A stretch of DNA of 64,000 nt from NCBI RefSeq assembly GCF_003315795.1, contig NZ_QMEY01000003.1:310001-374000 (forward strand), written 5' to 3'. The position numbers and the translations under genes are program-made. Source of the stretch: Spongiactinospora rosea. GTDB taxonomy: Bacteria; Actinomycetota; Actinomycetes; Streptosporangiales; Streptosporangiaceae. Under the pieces are notes generated by a model that saw nothing but the letters and a program-made list of their open reading frames with translations, made no database searches and was not told the DNA's origin. Of the stretch, positions 33,543 to 39,999 are shown in pieces; within the stretch, counting starts at the first letter, position 1, and each line of letters opens with the position of its first letter.

Positions 33543-34993
33543 GGCACACTGCCCGTGCGGCCGGCCAGCCCGGACTCGTACGCCAGGACCACGATCTGGG
33601 CCCGGTCGAACAGGCCGAGCCGGTCCAGCAGGCCGGCGACCGCGCCGCTCACCTCCGGCTCGGGCAGGCTCAGCGTCGCCGCGATCTGCCGGTCGGTCAG
33701 CCCGCGGGCGACCAGTTTGACCATGTCCAGGTGCCGGTCGGACAGCCCGGCCAGCTCCGGTGGCGCCTTGGGGTCGAAGCGGCCGGCGAAGGCCGCGATC
33801 AGCCGCGTGGTGACCGCGGGGTCGATCAGCGCGTCTCCGGCGGCGGCGGCGCGCAGGGCCGCGACGAGCTGTTCGGGCGGGGAGGTCTTCAGTACGAAGC
33901 CGCTGACCCCGGCGCGCAGCGCGGCGTACAGGTTCTCGTCGGTGCCGAAGGTGGTCATCATGACCACCTTCGGCGGGGCGGGCTCGGCCAGGATGCGCCT
34001 GGCGGCGGTCAGGCCGTCCAGGCGGGGCATCTGGATGTCCAGCAGCACCAGATCGGGACGGACCGCGCGGACCACGCCGATGGCCTGCTCGCCGTCCTCG
34101 GCCTCGCCCGCGAAGGCGAGCCCGGGTTCGTTCTCCAGGACCACGCGCAGCCCCGTACGCACCAGCGCCTGGTCGTCGGCGACCACGACCCGCAGCTCCT
34201 CGCCCTTGACGGCCGGCTCGTTGCCGGGCGCGGACGCCGGGTCGAGGTGGGGGGCCTGGGCGAGCATGTCGGATTCCAGGCGGCGCAGCGCGGCGGGCAG
34301 GTCCAGGCCCAGCTCCTCGCGCCACAGGCCGCGCGCCCGGCGTACGGCCGCCAGCGCGTCCCCCTGGCGGCCCGCCCGGTACAGGGCCAGGGCCAGCAGC
34401 CGCCACGCCTCCTCGCGCATCGGGTGGGCGGTGGCGTGCGCCTCAAGGTCGGCGACCAGCGGCGCGGAGCGGCCGAGTGCGACCCCGGCGGCGGCCCGCC
34501 GTTCGGCCGCGACCAGGCGCAGCTCCTCCAGCCTGGCCGCCTCCGCGGCGGCCCACGGCAGGTCGGCGAACTCGGCCAGCGCCGGGCCGCGCCACAGCCC
34601 GAGCGCCGTCTCCATCAGCTCCCACTCGGCCGCGGGGCTCGCCTGCGCCGGGGACTTCACCAGGGCCTCGAACCGCCACGAGTCCACCTGCCCCGGTTCG
34701 GCCCGCAGCGCGTACCCCGGCGGCGCGGACACCAGTACGCCCGCCTCCCCGCGCGGGGCGCGGCCCGGCTCCAGCGCGCGGCGCAGCCGCGACACGTACC
34801 CCTGGATCGTCGCGAGCGCCTGCGCCGGGGGCTCGCCCGGCCACAGCTCGCCGATCAGGGTGCCGACGGGTACGGCGCGGCCCCCGGCGACGACGAGCCG
34901 GGCGAGTACCGCCCGCTGACGCCTCCCGCCGAGGTCCAGCACCGAGTCACGATGGGATGCCCGAAAAGGACCGAGAACCTGAAAAATCAACAT
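33539..34993 (-). CDS. SARP (OmpR-HTH + BTAD) fused to REC-LuxR response regulator
   Basis: 484 aa. Residues about 1-95 are a SARP winged helix (LGGRRQRAVLARLVVAGGRA, then ATIQGYVSRLRRALEP); 100-245 is the BTAD domain (WRFEALVKS, WRLLALALYRAGRQGDALAA). Residues about 266-385 are a receiver: acid pair Asp273/Asp274, phospho-Asp319 (LVLLDIQMPRLDG), Lys370 (FVLKTSPPEQL). A LuxR-type HTH ends the protein (LSDRHLDMVKLVARGLTDRQ), but its recognition helix reads EPEVSGAVAGLLDRLG instead of the usual basic 'tVk.Hv..il.KLg'. ATG 34993 gives LIFQVLGPF at the N-terminus, the SARP norm, and TACGCT 10-15 bases upstream suggests a leaderless start. It overlaps the kinase gene by 4 bp. Confidence 0.88.
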   Translation of the reverse strand: MLIFQVLGPFRASHRDSVLDLGGRRQRAVLARLVVAGGRAVPVGTLIGELWPGEPPAQALATIQGYVSRLRRALEPGRAPRGEAGVLVSAPPGYALRAEPGQVDSWRFEALVKSPAQASPAAEWELMETALGLWRGPALAEFADLPWAAAEAARLEELRLVAAERRAAAGVALGRSAPLVADLEAHATAHPMREEAWRLLALALYRAGRQGDALAAVRRARGLWREELGLDLPAALRRLESDMLAQAPHLDPASAPGNEPAVKGEELRVVVADDQALVRTGLRVVLENEPGLAFAGEAEDGEQAIGVVRAVRPDLVLLDIQMPRLDGLTAARRILAEPAPPKVVMMTTFGTDENLYAALRAGVSGFVLKTSPPEQLVAALRAAAAGDALIDPAVTTRLIAAFAGRFDPKAPPELAGLSDRHLDMVKLVARGLTDRQIAATLSLPEPEVSGAVAGLLDRLGLFDRAQIVVLAYESGLAGRTGSVP

Positions 34994-35356
34994 TTCAGCC
35001 GTAAGCGTAGGGCCGGTGTGCCGCCACCGATAGGGCGGCTTTCCACCGGCATCCGTCCTGCCCACCTGCCGGGACCTGTGGCGGGCGGGCATGTCACGGC
35101 ACGCTAGGCGGGGCCGATCTCCAACGGATCAACGACCGGTTGCCACGGCCGGGGTTTCGGTCCGCCTATCCCGGGCGCTGCCGGGCACCCAGGTGGAAAC
35201 GACGGATTCGGCTGGAGCGGCATCCTTGCCGCTAACCTGGTGCACATCGGGCGTCCGGCCGTACAAGCGCTGGTCGTAACGTGTGTGAAACACGAAGCGG
35301 GCAGACTGGAAAGCGACCGGAGCGGGTTTTCGGGCACCGCGGTGATAGGAGATGCC
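34994..35356. other. Intergenic region between the SARP fusion gene and glnA2
   Basis: 363 bases with no credible gene. It must hold the divergent promoter of the SARP-REC-LuxR gene at its left end and the glnA2 promoter with a GlnR-type site (35276-35291) at its right end. A TAACCT -10-like box occurs at 35233-35238. Otherwise it is GC-rich and unremarkable. Confidence 0.6.
35276..35291 (+). promoter_or_regulatory. GlnR-type half-box upstream of glnA2
   Basis: GTAAC-GTGTGT-GAAAC matches the a-site/6-bp spacer/b-site pattern of actinobacterial GlnR boxes exactly. The following pair is poor (a GAAAG occurs in the second b position at 35309-35313). It lies 66-81 bases before the TTG start of glnA2. 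Confidence 0.6.
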
Positions 35357-36718
35357 TTGGACCGCCAGCAGGAGTTCGTTCTTCGCACCCTGGAAGAGCG
35401 CGACATCCGGTTCATCCGGCTGTGGTTCAGCGACGTGCTGGGGTTCCTCAAGTCCGTGGCCATCGCCCCGGCCGAGCTGGAGGGCGCCTTCGCGGAGGGC
35501 ATCGGCTTCGACGGCTCGGCCATCGAGGGCTTCGCCCGCGTGTACGAGTCCGACATGCTGGCCAAGCCCGATCCCTCGACCTTCCAGATACTGCCGTGGC
35601 GCAGCGAGAGCCCGGGTGCGGCCCGCATCTTCTGCGACATCCTGATGCCGGACGGCTCGCCTTCCCACGCCGACCCGCGCTGGGTGCTCAAGCGCGCCCT
35701 GGCCAAGGCGTCCGACATGGGCTTCAGCTTCTACACCCACCCCGAGGTGGAGTTCTTCCTGCTGCGCGGCAGGCCGGAGCCCGGCGTACGCCCCCAGCCG
35801 ATGGACGACGGCGGCTACTTCGACCACACCCCGCACAGCTCCGGGCACGACTTCCGGCGCAACGCGATCATGATGCTGGAGTCGATGGGCATCTCCGTGG
35901 AGTTCAGTCACCACGAGGGCGGCCCCGGCCAGCAGGAGATCGACCTGCGCTACGCCGACGCGCTCACGACGGCCGACAACATCATGACGTTCCGGCTGGT
36001 CATGAAGGAGGTCGCCCTGGAGCAGGGGGTCTGGGCGAGCTTCATGCCCAAGCCGTTCACCGAGCACCCGGGCTCGGGCATGCACACCCACATGTCGCTC
36101 TTCGAAGGCGACCGCAACGCCTTCTACGAGCCCGGTGCCGAATACCAGCTCAGCAAGATCGGCCGCTCGTTCATCGGCGGCCTGCTCCGGCACGCCGCCG
36201 AGATCACCGCGGTCTGCAACCAGTGGGTCAACTCCTACAAGCGCCTGTGGGGCAGCTCCGAGGCCATCGCCGGCCAGGGCGGCGAGGCCCCCTCCTACAT
36301 CAGCTGGGGCCACAACAACCGCTCCGCCCTCGTGCGCGTCCCGATGTACAAGCCGCACAAGAGCGGCTCCACCCGCATCGAGTTCCGCTCCCTGGACTCG
36401 GCCTGCAACCCCTACCTGGCGTTCGCCGTCATCCTGGCCGCCGGCCTGAAGGGCATCGAGGAGGGCTACGAGATGCCCCCGGGCGCCGAAGACGACGTCT
36501 GGGCCCTCACCACCGCCGAACGCCGCGCCCTCGGCATCGCCCCCCTGCCCCAGTCCCTCGACGAGGCCATCGTCGCCATGGAACGCAGCGAGTTGGTCGC
36601 CGAGACCCTGGGCGAGCACGTCTTCGACTACTTCCTGCGCAACAAGCGCACCGAGTGGCAGGAATACCGCCGCCAGGTCACCGAATACGAACTCGGCCGC
36701 TACCTGCCGGTGCTCTGA
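35357..36718 (+). CDS. glnA2: Glutamine-synthetase-like enzyme GlnA2
   Basis: 453 aa from TTG 35357 (AGGAGA upstream), the known length of actinobacterial GlnA2. GS I motifs are present: GFDGSAIEGFARVYESDM, HPEVEFFLL, HHEGGPGQQEIDLRY, GSGMHTHMSL and NNRSALVRVP ... RIEFRSLDSACNPYLA. At the adenylylation position of GSI-beta enzymes this protein has VWALTTAER with no Tyr, so GlnE should not modify it. In Streptomyces coelicolor GlnA2 acts as a gamma-glutamylpolyamine synthetase rather than in bulk ammonium assimilation; that function is carried over here by homology. The last 19 bases overlap, tail to tail, with the methyltransferase gene. Confidence 0.92.
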   Translation: MDRQQEFVLRTLEERDIRFIRLWFSDVLGFLKSVAIAPAELEGAFAEGIGFDGSAIEGFARVYESDMLAKPDPSTFQILPWRSESPGAARIFCDILMPDGSPSHADPRWVLKRALAKASDMGFSFYTHPEVEFFLLRGRPEPGVRPQPMDDGGYFDHTPHSSGHDFRRNAIMMLESMGISVEFSHHEGGPGQQEIDLRYADALTTADNIMTFRLVMKEVALEQGVWASFMPKPFTEHPGSGMHTHMSLFEGDRNAFYEPGAEYQLSKIGRSFIGGLLRHAAEITAVCNQWVNSYKRLWGSSEAIAGQGGEAPSYISWGHNNRSALVRVPMYKPHKSGSTRIEFRSLDSACNPYLAFAVILAAGLKGIEEGYEMPPGAEDDVWALTTAERRALGIAPLPQSLDEAIVAMERSELVAETLGEHVFDYFLRNKRTEWQEYRRQVTEYELGRYLPVL

Positions 36719-37611
36719 TCCGCGGCCGGGGCGGACGCGGGTTTTCTGGCGAGCCAGACGTCTCGTTGTGAGCGCAGGGTGAGGTCGTGGCGGTGGAGGA
36801 CGTTGTGGGGGCCGTCGCTGTCGATGAGCCGGTCCAGGACGGACAGGTCGTCGGGGTCGAGGGGGGCCTCAAGGGTGGTCAGGCCGTTTCGGAGGCGGCG
36901 CAGGGAGAGTTGGGCGTAGCGTCCGGCGGCCTCGGGGAGCGGGGGGCGTAGTTCGATCTCGAACTTGCGGTACGCCTCGACGGTGAAACCGGCGGCCGTG
37001 AGGTGCGGGGCCCAGTCGGCGCCGCGGTGGGGCATCGTCGCGGCGTGCCGGCGGTCGAGCTCGGCGCGGCAGCGGTTCTCCAGGCCGGGGCGGCCGATGC
37101 CGAGGTCGTCGGGGAGCAGGCGTGGGGGGCCGTCGCGTTCGACGGCGGCCAGGAGGCCGCCGGGGCGCAGGGCGGTGAACGCCTGGCGCAGCGCGTGGGC
37201 CGGGTCGGCCAGGTGGTGCAGGGACGCCGACGCCCAGACGAGGTCCACCTCGCCGACGGCGGGCCACGCCTTGTCCAGGTCGGCCGCGACCGTGCGCACC
37301 CGGTCCTCCCAGCCGAGGTCGCGGGCCTTGTCGCGCAGGTGGGTCAGCAGGTGGGGTTCCATGTCCAGGGCGATGATCTCGGCGTCCGCGAAGCGTCGCA
37401 GCAGGGCGAAGGAGCCGGTGCCGGTACCGCTGCCGACGTCGAGGATGCGGCGCACGCCGCCCGCGATCTCGGCGAGCCAGGCGGTCAGTTCGGTCAGGTG
37501 CTCATGGAAGACCTCCGCGTCGAGGTCGAGCAGCAGGGCCGTGTCGCCGTTCTCCGGGCCGAAGGAGGGAGGGGCGTGCCGGTTGTGGTGGTCATGGGAG
37601 TGGTCCGTCAT
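36700..37611 (-). CDS. Class I SAM-dependent methyltransferase
   Basis: 303 aa from ATG 37611 (MTDHSHDHHNRHAPPSFG). A His-rich N-terminus precedes a Rossmann methyltransferase: motif I ILDVGSGTGTGSFALL, acidic loop IIALDMEPHLL, AADLDKAWP, then VDLVWASASLHHLADPAHAL. Substrate unknown. TAGGGT about eight bases before the ATG and no Shine-Dalgarno suggest a leaderless start. It is divergent from an XRE-cupin regulator 48 bases away, with operator-like repeats in between, so it is probably that regulator's target. Confidence 0.88.
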   Translation of the reverse strand: MTDHSHDHHNRHAPPSFGPENGDTALLLDLDAEVFHEHLTELTAWLAEIAGGVRRILDVGSGTGTGSFALLRRFADAEIIALDMEPHLLTHLRDKARDLGWEDRVRTVAADLDKAWPAVGEVDLVWASASLHHLADPAHALRQAFTALRPGGLLAAVERDGPPRLLPDDLGIGRPGLENRCRAELDRRHAATMPHRGADWAPHLTAAGFTVEAYRKFEIELRPPLPEAAGRYAQLSLRRLRNGLTTLEAPLDPDDLSVLDRLIDSDGPHNVLHRHDLTLRSQRDVWLARKPASAPAADQSTGR

Positions 37612-37631
37612 GTTCGTGACCCTACGTCCGT

Positions 37632-37667
37632 CTTGCGCTAGTGGCATAGGCTCTTGCGTATGAGGCA
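37632..37667. promoter_or_regulatory. Twin palindromic operators in the XRE-cupin/methyltransferase divergent promoter
   Basis: CTTGCGCTAGTGGCA (37632-37646) and CTTGCGTATGAGGCA (37653-37667) are 21 bp apart, two helical turns. The second is CTTGC-N7-GCAAG, a 5-bp perfect inverted repeat extending to 37669. It overlaps the regulator's start codon; TAGGCT (37647-37652) between the copies is the likely -10 of a leaderless regulator message. Confidence 0.6.
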
Positions 37668-38229
37668 AGAGGGCGAGGACCTGGACGGCCTGGTGCGCAA
37701 GCGGATCAGAGGGCTGCGGCTGGTGCTGGGCTGGTCACTGGACGACCTGGCGGCCCGCTGCTACCTGAGCCCGTCCACGCTGAGCCGGATCGAGACGGGC
37801 CACCGGCGGATCAGCCTGGACCAGCTCACCGTGATCGCCCGCGCCCTCGGCACCACGCTGGACCAGCTCGTGGAGTCCGCCTCCGACGACGACGTGGTGA
37901 TCAGGCCGCGCCACGACGCCAAGCGCGGGGTCACCACCTGGAGCCTCAGCCGCGACCCGGCCATCACCGTGGCCAAAATGCGGGTCACCAAGCCCCCGCC
38001 GGCGAGCGTCGCGGAGCTGAAGGTCCATCCCGGCAAGGACTGGATCATCATCCTGTCCGGTGTCCTGGTTCTGATGCTCGGCGAGCGGCGGATCCTGGTC
38101 GAGGCGGGGCAGGCGGCGGAGTTCTCCACCATGATCCCGCACGGGTTCGGGGCGCACGACGGGCCGGTGGAGCTGATCGGCATCTTCGACCCGGAGGGGC
38201 GGCGCACCCACCTGCGGTCCGGCCGCTGA
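37660..38229 (+). CDS. XRE-family regulator with C-terminal cupin
   Basis: 189 aa. HTH at about 12-68 (RIRGLRLVLGWSLDDLAARC, YLSPSTLSRIETGHRRISLD, then LARALGTTLDQLVE-like helix). The C-terminal half is a cupin/beta-barrel sensor (VAELKVHPGKDWIIILSGVL, ILVEAGQAAEFSTMIPHGFG). Regulators of this build sense a small ligand and often repress a divergent gene, here the methyltransferase. ATG 37660 is chosen over TTG 37654 because TAGGCT ends eight bases before it. Confidence 0.9.
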   Translation: MRQEGEDLDGLVRKRIRGLRLVLGWSLDDLAARCYLSPSTLSRIETGHRRISLDQLTVIARALGTTLDQLVESASDDDVVIRPRHDAKRGVTTWSLSRDPAITVAKMRVTKPPPASVAELKVHPGKDWIIILSGVLVLMLGERRILVEAGQAAEFSTMIPHGFGAHDGPVELIGIFDPEGRRTHLRSGR

Positions 38230-38340
38230 AGGCCGCCCGGAGGTCAGGGGGCGAGCCGCTTGGGCCCGCGCCACGGGCGTTCGGTAAGGTCAATGATTCA
38301 TTACCTGAACAAGTATTCACCTTTACCTGGAGGGCAGCAC

Positions 38341-39099
38341 ATGACGGCTCCGGCCGAACTGCGGACGGTGGTCTCGGTACCGGCCCGTTACCGGGGGCCG
38401 GAGACGGCCGCGAACGGCGGTTGGATCGCCGCGGTGGTGGCGGAGGCGCTGGGCGAGGCGGCGAGGGAGGCCCCGGTCGAGGTGACCCTGCACGCGCCCA
38501 CGCCGCTGGACACCGAGTTGAACCTGGTCCACCACGGCAACGCCGTCACCCTGTGCCGGGACGGCGCGGGCCTGGTGGAGGCCATCCCGGTCGCCGAACC
38601 GCTCGGCGAGCCGGGGTTCGTGCCGTTCAACGAGGCGGCCAGGGCCGAGGAGGGCTTCGCCGGGCTGGACGGGCACCCGTTCCCCGAGTGCTTCGTGTGC
38701 GGGATGCGCGAGCCGGGCGACGGCCTGCGGATCTTCCCCGGCCCGGTGCCCGGTACGGCGGGCCTGCACGCCGCGGGCTGGCGGGTGCCGATGAGCGTCA
38801 CCGGCGAGGACGGCGTGGTGCCGGTGCCGGTGGTGTGGGCGGCGCTCGACTGCGTGAGCGGGTGGGCGAGCATGCGCGAGGGGGAGCGGCCGCTGCTCGG
38901 GCGGCTGACCGCGCAGGTGCACCGGCGGGTCTACCCGGGCGGCGCGTACTCGGTGGTCGGCGCCCCGCTGCCGGGCGCGGAGGGCAGGGACGGCCGCAAG
39001 CTCACCGCGAGCAGCGCGATCTACGAGGCCGACGGCACGCTGGTGGCGGTGGCCAAGGCGGTGTGGATCCTCCCCCGAACCGCCCAAGATCCCCAATAA
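38341..39099 (+). CDS. Thioesterase-like (HotDog-fold) protein
   Basis: 252 aa. ATG 38341 has GGAGGG eight bases upstream; the longer frame from 38260 is not needed. Visible are a first HotDog-like half (ETAANGGWIAAVVAEALGEA, VEVTLHAPTPLD), a linker with ECFVCGMREPGDGLRIFPGP (two Cys), and a second half (VWAALDCVSGWASM, LLGRLTAQVHRRVYPGGAYS, SAIYEADGTLVAVAKAVWIL). Double HotDog proteins with this layout are usually annotated as acyl-CoA thioesterase-like; no substrate can be named. The upstream stretch 38284-38335 is AT-rich and probably holds its promoter. Confidence 0.7.
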   Translation: MTAPAELRTVVSVPARYRGPETAANGGWIAAVVAEALGEAAREAPVEVTLHAPTPLDTELNLVHHGNAVTLCRDGAGLVEAIPVAEPLGEPGFVPFNEAARAEEGFAGLDGHPFPECFVCGMREPGDGLRIFPGPVPGTAGLHAAGWRVPMSVTGEDGVVPVPVVWAALDCVSGWASMREGERPLLGRLTAQVHRRVYPGGAYSVVGAPLPGAEGRDGRKLTASSAIYEADGTLVAVAKAVWILPRTAQDPQ

Positions 39100-39126
39100 G
39101 TCCCGATTTCCCTAATAATGGGAGAT

Positions 39127-39861
39127 ATGGCGATAACCATTGTCGAGCATCAGGCGGAGGCCCCCGCCGGGCCGCTGGCCGGCTGGCTGACCGAGGCGGG
39201 GGCGGACCACACGGTCGTCCAGCCCTACCTCGGCGAACCAGTGCCGGCGCGGGCTGATGGCGGCCTGATCGTCCTCGGCGGCTCCGCGTCCGCCTGGGAG
39301 GACGAGGTCTGCCCCTGGCTGCCCGCGACCCGCGGCCTGATCGCGCGCTGCGTCGCGGACGGCGTGCCCACGCTGGGCATCTGCCTGGGGGCCCAGCTCA
39401 TGACCATCGCCTGCGGCGGGACCGTCGAGCGCGGCGCGGCCGGCCTGGAGGTCGGCCTCACCGCGCTCACCCCGCTGCCGCAGGCGGCCGGCGACCCGCT
39501 GTTCGGCGGGCTCGGACCGGCCGTCGCGGTGCAGTACCACCAGGACGCCACGACCGTACCGCCCCCCGGAGCCGTGCCGCTGCTGACCGGCGAGCGCTAC
39601 CCGCACCAGGCGTACCGGCTGGGCGAGGCGGCGTGGGCCGCGCAGTTCCACCTTGAGGCCGACCACGAGATCTTCGCCCGCTGGACGAGCGCCACCGCGG
39701 GCGCCCTGACGGCCGCGGGCCACTCGCCCGGCGAACTCGACGCCGAGGTACGGCGGGAGCAGGACCGCCTGACCCGGACCTGGCGGCCGGTGGGCCACGC
39801 GTTCGCCGGACTGTGCCTGAGCCGGTCAGGTGTTCGGGAAGTGCAGGCGTCCCGCCGATGA
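39127..39861 (+). CDS. Class I glutamine amidotransferase-like protein
   Basis: 244 aa. The GATase triad is present: nucleophile Cys in PTLGICLGAQLMTIACGG, and His-x-Glu in AAQFHLEADHEIF. VVQPYLGEPVP and GGLIVLGGSASAWEDE form the N-terminal strand/loop region. Such proteins hydrolyse glutamine (or gamma-glutamyl compounds) and may feed ammonia to an unknown synthase; a stand-alone role beside glnA2 and glnE fits nitrogen metabolism, by context only. ATG 39127 is used because TAATAA at 39113-39118 is the likely -10, which would exclude ATG 39118 from the message. Confidence 0.85.
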   Translation: MAITIVEHQAEAPAGPLAGWLTEAGADHTVVQPYLGEPVPARADGGLIVLGGSASAWEDEVCPWLPATRGLIARCVADGVPTLGICLGAQLMTIACGGTVERGAAGLEVGLTALTPLPQAAGDPLFGGLGPAVAVQYHQDATTVPPPGAVPLLTGERYPHQAYRLGEAAWAAQFHLEADHEIFARWTSATAGALTAAGHSPGELDAEVRREQDRLTRTWRPVGHAFAGLCLSRSGVREVQASRR

Positions 39862-39999
39862 TGGCGTGATCGCGCACCGGAACCGCTGAGGACGCCGCGC
39901 GCCCCTAAGGTTTACGCTGTGCGACGACGCCCCGACGACGCCGCGCCCCCCGGCCCCGGAGACGGGCGGGCCGATCCGTGCGCTGACAGAGGGACGGTG

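Noticed and set aside
33543..34406. N-terminal extension of the histidine kinase to a 963-aa protein
   Set aside because: The extra part lies wholly opposite in frame within the regulator gene; the ATGA overlap at 33539-33542 marks the real start.
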